A stretch of 64,000 nucleotides of DNA from Hawksworthiomyces lignivorus. Its lineage: Eukaryota > Ascomycota > Sordariomycetes > Ophiostomatales > Ophiostomataceae. The notes beneath the pieces are model-generated. The model saw only the letters and a program-made list of their open reading frames with translations, had not been told where the DNA came from and searched no databases. Position numbers and translations under genes: made by a program. The stretch covers positions 62,001 to 126,000 of the forward strand of contig NTMA01000030.1 of NCBI GenBank assembly GCA_002917075.1, given 5' to 3'. This document shows, one piece after another, positions 33,272 through 44,056 of this stretch (its first letter is position 1; the number at the start of each line of letters is the position of its first letter).

Positions 33272-33413
33272 TCGGGACATAGTTTATTCTGGCTCTAATA
33301 CTCGTTGGTCATGTTGAATCATTCGTCTTTTCTGTGCAGGTCATCTCTTAGTATTTTTCCTAGCTTACACTACAGTCCACAATCCAAGCTTGCCACTGCC
33401 ATATATCTTTCGC

Positions 33414-34973
33414 TCATTTCGGCAGAATAATCTTGGCTACTCCATCCTCAACCGTGATCTCTGTACCAAACGGCTTTGAATACTCCACCACCTCCTCCAG
33501 TATCTCCTTTGCAATCTCTGGCGTCGGTCTCTTTGGCGTACCGAATTCCGAGCTCGGCCGATCCACAATGCCCAAGTCTGCTGGATACAGCAACACCTCG
33601 GTGAGGACGGCCCCCTCGTAGCGCGCGGTGACCAGCAGCGCTTTGAGGTTCTCGCGGCGGCTCAGCCAGGCCCAGCGGGACTCGTTGATCTCGCCTTCGC
33701 CGAGCAGGGGCTCGTCGAGCGGCGCGTGGGGCCGCTCGCCGTCGTCGCGCCACGAGCGGAAGATCTGCTCCTGGAAGATAAAGTTGGAGACGCCGTAGAA
33801 GATGGGCTTGCCCTTGTAGATCTCGACGCCCTTGAGGGTGTGCACGCCGTGGGCGAAGAAGAAGTCAGCGCCGTTGTCGATGACGGCGTGCGCAAAGTCG
33901 ATCTGGAACTGCGGCGGGTAGTGGTCGAACGAGTACTTTTGGAAGGAGAAGCGGTTCTGGTGCCAGTGGATGGTGACGGCGGCGAAGTCGGAGAACTGCT
34001 TGGCCGTGCGCACCTCGCGCAGGATGTCGCGCAGGTCCTGGCGGTTCATCTCGTAGGAGAACTCGCCGGGCTTGGGGGCGGCGCGGAAGCGCACGCCCCA
34101 GGCCTCGAGGGCATCGCCCTCGCCCTCGTCATGCGCGATGGCGCGCAGCTGCGCCAGCTGCTCGGGGGTCACACTGTGGGTGACCTTGAGGCGCAGCTCG
34201 TTGATGGCGGTCTGGATGACGCCCTTGGCGTTCATGTGGTGCTCGAGGCGCTCGCGGATGGTGATGGCCTCGGACGACTCCTCGGCGCCGCTGGCCAGCT
34301 GGAACATGCGGCCGAAGACGAGGACAGCGCCCTTGGGGTCCTCGGGCACGTCGATGGGGTTGGGCACCTCGTGGCTGCGGGCCACCAGCGAGTCGCGCAT
34401 CGCCCGCACCTGCTGCAGCTGCTCCTCCGTGACGATGACGGGCTGGCCCTTGGGCAGCCCGTAGAGCTGCGAGTAGTCCTCCGTCTTGGCGTACGCGCCG
34501 ATAAAGGCTACGTTGCCCTTGGGGGTGGCGCGCAGGCGGGCCATGCGCGCCTCCTCCATGTTGTAGTCGGCGCCAACGCTGTCGATGCCGACGCGGCTGA
34601 GCTGCGCCAGGTTGGCCAGCAGACCCGGGTCGCCGTTGTCGTGCGTGTGGTTGTTGGCCTTGCACACCATGTCGATGCCCATGTTGGCCCAGTCGTCGGC
34701 GATCGAGGCGGGGGCCTCCATGTGCGAGATGGGACCGCGGTAGGTAACGTGATCGACAATGACATTCTCCGAGTTGGCGAACGTGACGTCGCCGCTGCGC
34801 GTTAGCTCCACGAGCGCCTGGATGTCGGGATCGCTGCGCTTGGTGATGGGGATCATCTGGATAAGATCGCCCACGGCCACAACCTTAAAGTCCTCCTTGA
34901 TGCGCATTCCCATCTCGGCCTCCCCTTGCCGGCGGAAGACCGTGGGTGGCCGCATTGACAGAGCGTTCGGCAT
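33414..34973 (-). CDS. CapA-like metallophosphatase-fold protein (poly-gamma-glutamate synthesis family)
   Basis: An intronless, GC-rich gene for 519 residues. The CapA/PgsA fold is a calcineurin-like metallophosphatase variant, and its ligand motifs are in order: GD at 35-36 (VVAVGD), N67-S-E (FANSEN), NNHTHDNGDPGL at 107-118, then HWHQNRF near 330 and AHGVHTLKGVEIYKGKPIFYGVSNFIF-like sequence near 375-400. No signal peptide or membrane segment is seen, so it should be cytosolic. In bacteria CapA acts in poly-gamma-glutamate capsule assembly or release; fungi make no such capsule in general, so the fungal role is probably hydrolysis of an amide, ester or phosphoester. An insertion of about 120 residues (about 160-290) separates the motifs. 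A TATAAAG box at 35076-35082 (minus strand) lies about 105 bp upstream. Lack of introns and distribution suggest transfer from bacteria, which is inference. Confidence 0.88.
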   Translation of the reverse strand: MPNALSMRPPTVFRRQGEAEMGMRIKEDFKVVAVGDLIQMIPITKRSDPDIQALVELTRSGDVTFANSENVIVDHVTYRGPISHMEAPASIADDWANMGIDMVCKANNHTHDNGDPGLLANLAQLSRVGIDSVGADYNMEEARMARLRATPKGNVAFIGAYAKTEDYSQLYGLPKGQPVIVTEEQLQQVRAMRDSLVARSHEVPNPIDVPEDPKGAVLVFGRMFQLASGAEESSEAITIRERLEHHMNAKGVIQTAINELRLKVTHSVTPEQLAQLRAIAHDEGEGDALEAWGVRFRAAPKPGEFSYEMNRQDLRDILREVRTAKQFSDFAAVTIHWHQNRFSFQKYSFDHYPPQFQIDFAHAVIDNGADFFFAHGVHTLKGVEIYKGKPIFYGVSNFIFQEQIFRSWRDDGERPHAPLDEPLLGEGEINESRWAWLSRRENLKALLVTARYEGAVLTEVLLYPADLGIVDRPSSEFGTPKRPTPEIAKEILEEVVEYSKPFGTEITVEDGVAKIILPK

Positions 34974-36012
34974 TGTGCAAGATGTTTCTGTGTCTGTGTC
35001 TGGTTTGGTCGTTCAATTGCGTGGACTACCTTGATCCGTTGCTCGACTTGAATTCTCCGTGTGTCTATCGTAGAGCTTTATAGCTCCGGGACGGAAAAAT
35101 GGATTAAGACTGGTCTTTTCCGTTCGAGCAGAGATGTCCAGAGACGGAGATTTAAGAAGATGCCGTCTCTTCCTGTCTTCCGGAATATCCATGGTGTGCA
35201 TATTCGCTATTATCAAGGATGGAGAGAGCTACCCAGATAATAGACCCATACGTGATCAAAGCATGGATCTGGTGGCAAAGCCAACGAAATTCATTGGAGC
35301 TATATTAATGCGTAGCTATGGAGGTGCTGCAGTTGTCGAGAAAATTTCCTATTCCAGAATAATGGGTCTCACGCTAAGACAGCGGAGTATTACAAGCGGT
35401 ACTCTGTACGAAGATACAAGAATGAAGAAAAATTGCGCCCCCAATACTACAGCCACTTTACTAGGCCCAAATATACCGGAGTGGCTTCTTGGAGCAAAAT
35501 CTTGTTCTCTACATATACAATGCCAAGAGATTCTCTAAAGTTGCTGATCGTGGTAATGGTTTCAAGCCGAGATGTGGAGGCCGGTAACACGGCGAATTAA
35601 ATCTATTTCTTACTAATTAAGTTTGTGTGCGACGTTGTGCTGTTATTGCGTTCATGGATTTACGTAGTCATTGATGTATCAAAGGCATATTACGAAGGAA
35701 ATTACGAAGATGTCTCAGCTTGGATATTTGGCAATCACTGATGATCTTGTGTTTAATTATTGCCATTTTCTTGCTACAGACAATGCTCTCCAGACATTCT
35801 AAGTGAATTTTCGCCTGATTGAAAAAAAAAAAGAAATTGCATCATTATGGACTACCGTTCGACTATCAAAGTAAACGGGTCTTTGCAAAAAATATTTGTG
35901 ATATAGAAGATAACTATATTGAAAGCTGCAAGCCTCCAAATCCTTAATCAAAGCGGCTCTGCATGAATGCATATAACCAGACAATATGCGCTTAGTGACG
36001 GGGGCATATGCT
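34974..36012. other. Intergenic, upstream of the CapA-like gene
   Basis: One kilobase between two minus-strand genes. A TATA-like box for the CapA-like gene lies at 35076-35082. A 134-codon plus-strand frame at 35134-35538 starts with ATG but has no domain and biased neither in codon use nor hydrophobicity; it is not called. Confidence 0.4.
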
Positions 36013-37898
36013 TTACAGAACGTAGCGGAAACTGGGGTGGTCATCATACACCTCTTCCAGCGTCTTGTGCTCGTTCTCATCAACAGTGCCGTTTTCTGCG
36101 TGCATGCGAGCTTTCTCGTCTTTGCGGCGGTTGAGGAGGCGCATCCAGTACCACGCGGCAAACGTCGAGAAGAAAGCCAGGATCTGGAAAGACATGACAA
36201 TGGCATGGCCTTTAACGTACTGCGGGGGATCGGTATAGATGTGCGAAGCAAGAATCGAGAAGCACTGCGCGATGACCTCTGTCGTGCCGTAGGCTGTGGC
36301 GCGCTTGGTGAAGCCGGCGACGTTGATGTTGACCCAGGCGCCCTCGAGCGTCACCGCAGGGAAAACGCCCATGGTGATGAGGCAAGTAGCAAACATCTTG
36401 ACGTGAAAGTTGTGGACAGAGATCAGAATGATGTAGCCCGTAATGGTGGTGGCGAAGCAGCCCATGAGAACGGGGCCTTTGACGTTGTAGTGATCTGAGA
36501 TCCTGTTGACTACGAGCAGCATAACAAAAGCGCATGCGTATGGAATAACAGAGAAGAGCTGGGTTTGAACTAGAAAAAAGGTCAGTTCAGAATACCAAAG
36601 ATCGACAGGTTCGCAGATGAAACAACCAGCCTAAAAACATAACAAAAACAAAGAAGCGCACCTGTTGAGTATCCAAATTGTGAGATGAAGGACGGAAGGA
36701 AAGCACCAACGGAGGCCAGCCCGATGGAGACACCAGCGTTGAGCAAAGAGAACAGAGTCGTCTTAGGGTCCTTGAAGGCAACCCACATCTGCCGCCAGTT
36801 AAATCCAGCGCCTTCCAAGTTGTACGTCTTCAAGCGAGCAATGGCCACATCAATCTCCTCGGGGGTGAAGATCCAGTGCTTCTTGTCCTTGATTTGATCG
36901 GGAGGCGGGGGCAGCATGAGCCAGCAGCAGATGCCGACAAAGATACCGGCCACACCCTGGATGATGAACAGCCATTGCCAGGCGGGGCGGCCACCAGCGC
37001 CATCGAGGTTCTTCTGGACGGCGTAGGAAATCAAACCGCTGAAGCCTCCGGCAATGGTCGCGGCTGAGTAGAAGATACCTGAGTGCGGGACATATTAGCA
37101 CAAGAAGCATAGACAGAGGGCTCGAGAATAAATATGAAGAACCAACCTGTTCTTGTTGCCAGCTCATTGCGCTTGTACCACAGAGAGGTGTACAGGCCGA
37201 GCGCTTGGAGAAACGCAGAGGCGAACCCAAAGATGATGCGGAGGGCGAGGACGCTCCCGGCGTTTTTGGCAGCAGCCATGCAGCAGGACAATGTGGCAAA
37301 GAGGATCACACAGCCACCAATCTGGCGGTCGGCACGGAAGACACGAACCAACAAGTTGGCCGGGAGAATGCTCACAACGTAACCCACATCTTCATTGGCT
37401 GTCAGCTGCTATCCGTAGAAACTGCACGTTGTTCTGAGCAGTGTGGCGTTTAAAGAATACATACAGTACAGAGATACGGCGTTGTAGAATTGTTCAGAAG
37501 ACATGTGCAAGTCCTGCTGGAAGCCCATGACTCTGGCATTGCCGATATTGCCTTTGTCCTGTAACAAGAAATAACGTGGTTAGTATCGGAAATGGCGAAA
37601 CACACATGCATGAGCTGGGGTTTTCTTTTTTTTTTTTTTTTTTTTTTTCCTTTTTTTCCTTTTTTTTTTTAGAGAAAGAACTTACCCATTGATTGACGAG
37701 GAAGACCAATGCTGTCAAGCCCACAATCAGGATGTCGGCCTTCCACAGCATACGGCGCTCCACGGCCGATTTCTTGGGCGCATGGTTAGGATCTTCGTAG
37801 ACGAAGCCAGGCTCAACCTTTAGGTCTTCCATGGTAAACTGGTTCTCGACCTGGGTGATCCTAGCCTCGACACCCTTCATCTCCACCTCGTTCGGCAT
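36013..37898 (-). CDS. MFS transporter, anion:cation symporter family (allantoate permease-like)
   Basis: A 12-helix plasma-membrane carrier of 507 residues. The minus-strand exons are 37898-37686, 37558-37465, 37389-37147, 37078-36662 and 36569-36013. Splicing restores the conserved blocks: KGNIGNARVMG after helix 1, AVSLYYVGYVVSILPANLL in helix 2, and TGIFYSAATIAGGFSGLISYAV in helices 4-5. These are hallmarks of the Dal5/Tna1-like ACS group, which imports allantoate, nicotinate, pantothenate and other carboxylates. The first intron holds a long interrupted poly-T tract (plus strand, about 37622-37671). Donors include the weak GTTGGT. A TATAAAAA box lies near 38054-38062. It is divergent from the alpha/beta hydrolase gene, and the pair may be co-regulated. 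Confidence 0.92.
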
Positions 37899-39534
37899 GT
37901 TGTGATAATGAATTGAACAGATTGCACAAGTAGAGCCGACAAAAATGAATGAGAAAAAAAAAGCCCAAGTATCGGGTGTAGGCTCAAGATAAAACGAACT
38001 GAAGCTAAGAAAGGATTGAAAGACAAAGAGACTGAGCCAGTGGGAGGTTGGATATTTTTATAGATGTGACTCGGAATCTCCAGTATCAGCTATCCACCGT
38101 TTGCGTGTATGGTAATCACCAAAGTAGCTCGCATCAAAGGCAGTAGATATCTTGTACGCTTCCCACCTTTTGGAACGACTTGGCAAGCGCTGGGAACATT
38201 TGCCGAGCGGTTACGACTGCCTATTGCCGGATCATGTCAACGCAAGCCGAAAACTTCACTCATAAAAAAATCAAACTAAACGTATGTTTGAGGCAAGATC
38301 TCATCCAGAATTTGCGGGATCCCCACAAGAAGGCAGTGTGGGGAAAACAGAAGATATTCTTCTCAGTTTTGTTTGCCTTCAAATCTTTCCCTGTTGCGAG
38401 CCCTGAAGGGAAATCCTCGCCAACCTGCCAAGCGCCCCCTAGTTGGCTTGTTGATGTGACTGGTATGTCTGCGAACTTTTCTCTTTGACCCTCCTCTCTT
38501 GTTCTTTCTTAGCTGATAGCGTCTAACTATTCCTGGGTCAATCCGACTCTAGGACAAATGCCTCGTGATATGGCCCCCGGCAGTTTAACTTCCCTTTCCC
38601 CCCTTCTTTTCTCCTCACTACCCATCTTCTCTTAGATGCGGAGGCTTGGATTTTGGGGCGTTCTCCAAAGTGGGTGCTGACTGACAAGGAACATCAAATT
38701 TTCACAAGCTGCCGGTGTCGTGAAAACTACTGCATTGGGCATAGCTGCAAATTCGCTAATACGACAGCGGGTGCCGGGGTTTGGACTACTTGGCGTCTTT
38801 GTTTTTTTACTTGCTGCAAGTGTCGTGGCTTTTGCTCCAATTGGGTTATAACATGTTGTGGATCAATTACCACTACAAAGTTTTAGTGGTGATCACTGTA
38901 CGAGATGCATGTGCAGGCAAAATTTCCATTTGTAGATCTAGCTACTCGTGACACTTCCCTATTGTGGTAAGTTTCACGGCGTGTTACACGCGGATGCCAG
39001 AGACTTCGAAGGGCGATGCGTATGCCACCGCCACCTATTTGCCTCCAGACCGGTCGCCGAACGGAGTCTTGACTTTTGTCCGAAGCCGCAGCTCGCCGAA
39101 AAGTATCAAATGTCTAGGCAATCATCACGAGACCGCGTCAATCAATGGTCCCTGAAGTTATTGTTCTTTATCAGATAGAAACACGCGTGACGGAGAAACC
39201 TTGCCAAAGTGCAGGCTACCCGCGGTGTGGATGCCGGAAATACGACCTTCTATTTTATGAGGTACGACAGTCGGATATCCTTGATGGCATGTGCACACCG
39301 ACCACTGGCCCAATGGACTGACTTTGCCAGTTGCGTGCATCAAAGCGAACACCTTTGCGAATCCAGAGATACAGATCTCTAGGCAAGATTCAGACAGCTA
39401 CAGACCCCATAGAATCCCCACGGGGTCCTGGCATTCCACTGCAACGCGGGAAATAAAGATACAAAGGACTTTGATCTGTTCTTCAAATTGCAGCGCGCAG
39501 AATAAGGCAGTGAAAAAAACTGTGTCCGTGCACA
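37899..39534. promoter_or_regulatory. Divergent intergenic region, ACS transporter / alpha-beta hydrolase
   Basis: The 1.6 kb separate two divergently transcribed genes and probably hold both promoters. A TATA-like element for the transporter lies near 38054-38062. A tRNA-like 5' half (GCCGAGCGGTTA) near 38200 lacks a B box and does not fold, so it is not called. No gene is supported. Confidence 0.4.
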
Positions 39535-40629
39535 ATGGTGCTGGAAGACAGAAACTGGGGCTTCTGCGACGTCTTTTATGTCGGCGGCGAATATAAGCAA
39601 GATGAGCGCGGCACCCATCTGACTGGGCAGATGTGCGTCCGCCGCTATGGCCAAGGCCACGCAGGCCGGTCACCGGTGGTGCTGATACATGGGGCCGCGC
39701 AGACGGGCACACACTGGGAGATCACGCCAGATGGGCGGCCCGGTCTGGCGCTGCTGCTGGCGCAAGTGGGCTGGGACTGCTACGTCGTGGACCAGCCCGG
39801 CGTGGGCCGCTCGCGCTACAACGCGCAGGACCTAGGCCCCCTCGTCCACTACAGCCTGGAGGAACTGCAGCAGTCGTTCACGGCTCCGCAGCCACAGGCC
39901 TGGCCAGGCGCGAAGCTGCACACGCAGTGGCCCGGCACGGGCAAGCAGGGCGACCCCATCTTCGACACCTTCTACGCCAGCCAGGTCGGCCACATTGCCG
40001 ACTACAAGCGCGCCGAGCAGCTCTTTCTTCCTGCAGCCGGGGCTCTCCTCCAGAAGATCGGCCAGCCAGCCTATCTGGTGACGCACTCGCAGTCGGGCCC
40101 GCTGGGCTGGCACGCTGCCGACGCGTACCCGGCGCTGGTCAAGGGCATCGTCGCGCTCGAGCCGCACGGTCCGCCATTTGAGTACCCCGACTTTCCGCCG
40201 TTCAACGCGCGGCCCGCGCTGCTCAACAAGTTGATGCACCCCTTTGGCATTACGTCTACGCCGCTCCGCTACGAGCCGCCGCTGCCAGCCGGGGGCACGC
40301 AGCTCGACTACGAGCGCTACCAGCCCGCCGACCTCGGCGAGGGCCTCGCTTACGGCCACCTCCAGACGGCGCCCGCGCGGCAGCTGCCCGGGCTGGCCCG
40401 CGTGCCCATCACCGTCGCAACCGCGGAGGCGTCGTACCATGCGACGTTTGACCATCTCACGGTGCAGTTTCTACGAGACGCCGGCGTGTCCGTGGACCAC
40501 GTCTACCTCGTCGACCGGGGCATCCGTGGCAACGGCCACTTGATGGCGGTTGAGAAAAACAACAGCAAGATCAGCGACTTCGTATATGAGTGCTTGCTTC
40601 GCTGGGAGAGCGCGAGCCCACCTTCATAA
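39535..40629 (+). CDS. Alpha/beta-hydrolase (esterase/lipase-like)
   Basis: An intronless, GC-rich gene for 364 residues with a CACAATGG start context. The alpha/beta-hydrolase core is clear: oxyanion-loop HG in VVLIHGAAQTG (about 50-56), strand and turn VVDQPGVGRS (about 84-93), nucleophile S185 in VTHSQSG, and catalytic H335 in GNGHLMAVEKNN near the C-terminus. No signal peptide is present, so it acts inside the cell. The GNGH...EKNN ending is typical of a fungal/bacterial esterase group with broad, mostly unassigned substrates. It is flanked by a carboxylate-type transporter and a Zn2Cys6 regulator. It could hydrolyse an ester or lactone brought in by the neighbouring carrier; the substrate is not known. 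Confidence 0.9.
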   Translation: MVLEDRNWGFCDVFYVGGEYKQDERGTHLTGQMCVRRYGQGHAGRSPVVLIHGAAQTGTHWEITPDGRPGLALLLAQVGWDCYVVDQPGVGRSRYNAQDLGPLVHYSLEELQQSFTAPQPQAWPGAKLHTQWPGTGKQGDPIFDTFYASQVGHIADYKRAEQLFLPAAGALLQKIGQPAYLVTHSQSGPLGWHAADAYPALVKGIVALEPHGPPFEYPDFPPFNARPALLNKLMHPFGITSTPLRYEPPLPAGGTQLDYERYQPADLGEGLAYGHLQTAPARQLPGLARVPITVATAEASYHATFDHLTVQFLRDAGVSVDHVYLVDRGIRGNGHLMAVEKNNSKISDFVYECLLRWESASPPS

Positions 40630-41283
40630 TTCAAGCAGAATTGCCGTAGTTTTTAAATCAGCAGAGCAGCGATTAGGCTACGAGGCAATCTAGTTGTGCT
40701 TCCAGCTGTGGCTAGCCGCGAACTGTGCATCCTTGTTCACAATAATAGATTTGCTTTCGTAAACAGGCTGTATGGATGCTGCGAAGGTACGATTTCTGTA
40801 AGCAGGGTGGTAAAAATCACATGAGTCATGACATATATCCTCATGTCTGAGAGTTAAAAGTTTCAAATTGCGCGGAGATCCTCTTCACAGCAGTAGAGTA
40901 AATCGTACCGTATCTGCTTTCTTCATGCAGGTAGAGAGTTCTAAAGTTATTTCCGCTGGTTAAGCCTCACAACGGCATCGCCGTCAGAGTTTAGCGCAAT
41001 GCATGCCTCCGCTCTAGCGTTCCGTCTAAGAATCTCGCCACCCACATATTGAGTCTTGCATGTGCTGGTTGGATTCCATTGAACCGCAAAGGCTTACGTG
41101 CTAGTCTAATTTCATAAAAAAGGACCAAAGATTGCCAAGGTTTACCGCTAGCTAGACCCTTACCCCGTACAAAATATCACATGGAGTTGTTACACTCAAA
41201 AGGCACCCACTTCCCCAACTTTGTCTCCGTTTGTCGAATGATTCTTGTCTCTCGCTGAACCAAAACCGAGAACAGAAGTGACC
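40630..41283. other. Intergenic upstream of the Zn2Cys6 gene
   Basis: About 650 bp with no open frame of note; presumed 3' region of the hydrolase and promoter of the regulator. Confidence 0.4.
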
Positions 41284-43292
41284 ATGTCGTCGGCTCCGCG
41301 GCGACCTCCCAGGAGTAAGGGCTGTATTCAGTGTATTCAGCGCCATGTCAAGGTATGCTGCAATTGATTTAATCACTCTGTGTCAATTACCTTTTTCAGT
41401 GAATTCTTTCTTTGCCGTTTATTTCTCTCGTGGAGATTATGCGCTAAATCTAGATCTGGGATAAATCTGGGATAAAGTGCGATGAAAGATCGTACGTATG
41501 CCGCCAATGCATGCGCTTTGGGCTGCCTTGCTCGGGACCCGTTGAAGGGCCCATCATACTCGACATGACTGAAAAAGTATCACAGAGGAGCAAGAAGAGG
41601 GCTTCAAGGACAATAGCGCCAAAGACACAAGGCAGCACCAGTAGCCCTGCCACGGAGCCGAACCCAACTGCCAATAAAGCAGCTGTAGGCAGTATATCTT
41701 CCTCCGTAGCCACCCCCGAATCCTTTAACCTCTCTTTTCCGGATCTGTCGGTAGCGGATGCCTCCAGCCCGTCAACACAGAGCTGTTTCACGCACACAGA
41801 TGACGACACCGCGTCCATCACTGCGTCTGCCTTGTCGTCCATCTCTGCGTCCTCGCCGCACGACGATCACGGCGCTAGCAAACGAGGCAAACGCGCCGAT
41901 CTCCAGGTGCAGCTCGCCAAGCTGGAGCGACTCTATGGGTACGAACTCTTCGAGGAATGCTTTGTGGCGCAGTTTGTAAGCCTGGTCATCAGCGCGCGAG
42001 ACACCGTTGCGCACAAGCGGTCGCGCACCTGGTTTCTGTCCATCCCCGACTTTCTCTCACACCCTGCCACACCGTCTGTCAAGTACTGCATCCGCGCCGC
42101 CGCCCTGGCATACTACTCGGTCATGTACCACAACAAGAGCGCCGAAGTCACGGCCATGGAATGGTACCTCGCCGGCCTGGAGAGCCATCGGAACGCCCTG
42201 ACGCGGCTGCGCACGGCCGGCGGTGCGGGCCAGCATGATGACCGGAAGCCGCAGAAGATCCCAGACAGCCAGGACATCTGTGTGCCACTCATGTTCTCAT
42301 ACTTTGAGTGCATCAAAGGAACCGGAACAGCATGGACTCAGCACATGACTGCCGCTGTAGAGATGCTCCTAGTGAGGGGCCCGTCCAAGTGCCAAACAGG
42401 ACACGAGCATGCCATGCTTCGATCAATTCGGCCGTACGAGGTAATCGACTACCTTTTTTTCTTCTATTCTTCTGTCTTTTCGTTTCCTTTTCTGCCTTCA
42501 GCTCCCTTTCACTGCCAACTTCAACCTTCTAACGCGGATGCACGATAGGCATTCCGTGCAATCCTTTCCGGAGAGCCGTCGAAGCTCGATTCACAGGAAT
42601 GGCTCTCCGTCCCGTTCGCCGAGAATGGTAAAATTGCACTGGATCACATTGTAGATATCCTACTGTCGCTTCCTCACGAGCTGGACTTCCGGCGTGGCAA
42701 GCCCCTCTACGAGTCCATCCAGGGTATTCCAACATTGGGCTCTGCTGCCCAGGAAGCGCTCCAGAGGCGCGTCCACGGCCTGCTGCATGAGCTGGAAAAC
42801 TGGCGGTGGTACTTCGAGCAGAGCCTGCGCGCCAGTGACAACGCCATGAACCACCCGCCGGACGGCGCGGCTGCCATCTCAACCTGCGTGCGTCCCCTCC
42901 CGTCCATGTCGGCAGGCGACTACGGCGACACGTTGACGGCCCTGACGACGGCCCTCTACGACTCGATCAGCATCGTCCTCTACGCCGTGCTCTTGGCGCT
43001 CACCACCGCGAAGCCGCCCTCGGTATCATCGGCATTCCCGCCCATTGCGCGCTACCAGTCCTGCATCTCGACCCACGCGTCGTCCATCCTCAAGGTGGCC
43101 GCGTTCCAGAACATCACCGACCCCTACTGCGGCGACACGTCGCGCACCAGCTTCCCGGCCCAGGTCGTCGTGCTGCTCGGCGTCGACGACGCGCAGCGGC
43201 TGGAGGCTCAGAAATACATCGACCTCTGGGGTCACTGCCACAATGTCGAGCCGGTAGCGCCTGACGCCAGCCCCAGTCCACTTGAGGCATGA
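41284..43292 (+). CDS. Zn2Cys6 transcription factor
   Basis: A nuclear regulator of 591 residues from exons 41284-41352, 41478-42440 and 42549-43292. The first intron again splits the zinc cluster: C14 and C17 lie in exon 1, and C24, C31, C34 and C41 in exon 2, with C-x2-C-x6-C-x6-C-x2-C-x6-C spacing. A Ser/Thr-rich linker spans about 60-140. The rest is helical and resembles the Fungal_trans_2 group, starting at YGYELFEECFVAQFVSLVISARDTV. The second intron is pyrimidine-rich and removes a frame that would otherwise stop. It lies between the alpha/beta hydrolase and the acyl-CoA dehydrogenase, and its likely role is to control this local group. Confidence 0.88.
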
Positions 43293-44056
43293 TTCTTTGC
43301 TATTCCAACGTCTTCCGGCCTAATGATGAAGAATAATGTCGTATGCACGTCGTTGTTCGATAAATGTCCTGAGTCTGTTGTCCAGTTTTTGAGAAGATCC
43401 TTTGAGTGTTCATGTATGCAACAAGATGCAAAAATGCTATTGAAGCCTGAGCGTGTCTAGGGTTAATAATCAAACATGGCTCTCAGAAATCATTTTGAAC
43501 CAAATGTTTTTGTATTTTGGTAAAGTAACCCGTTGGCAATAATATCCAAAGCCGGATCAAGTTTTACGAATTTGAATTGCGTGGACATAAACATATTTTA
43601 CGATCTAGTCTTTCAGACTGCCTTCTTCAGTAGCGTGCCTGTGATACTCATGTTGTACTATACAAATCTTCTCGTGTTCTCCGAAAATGATGACCGGGTC
43701 ATGGGAGCAAACATTGGTGCCACACTCTAATACTGGCTCGAAGCACATTTGCGCATGATTTGCTACTTATGCTGCTTATGCCGCATCAAGCGCGGGGCGA
43801 AGTACATGATGGCAAATATATAAAGAGAAAAGCTGTGTCTTGCCGTGTCCTTACCGCGCGCAGCCACAAAACGCCATTTTTGTCCAGATGTAACTAAGTG
43901 TCTCTCTCTATAAATTTTATATTGTGTAGTATCTTGTCATGAAATGCACTATTCTAATATCGCAGCAAATGATTCTATCTAGCTTAGGCACCTTGTAATA
44001 TCTTATCTTCAACTCTGTGGACTGAATGCTCTTTCCATCGATATTTTTCCCCTGCC
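43293..44056. other. Intergenic between convergent genes
   Basis: AT-rich convergent 3' region of the regulator and the acyl-CoA dehydrogenase gene. No gene or repeat is recognised. Confidence 0.4.

Noticed and set aside
33726..34805. 359-codon plus-strand frame opposite the CapA-like gene
   Set aside because: It is a shadow of a GC-rich coding strand, with Val/Leu/Gly-biased low-complexity translation.
35134..35538. 134-codon plus-strand frame upstream of the CapA-like gene
   Set aside because: ATG-initiated, but it overlaps the probable CapA promoter side and shows no family features.
38195..38245. tRNA-like A-box sequence (GCCGAGCGGTTA)
   Set aside because: Resembles the D arm of a serine or leucine tRNA, but no B box or acceptor pairing follows.
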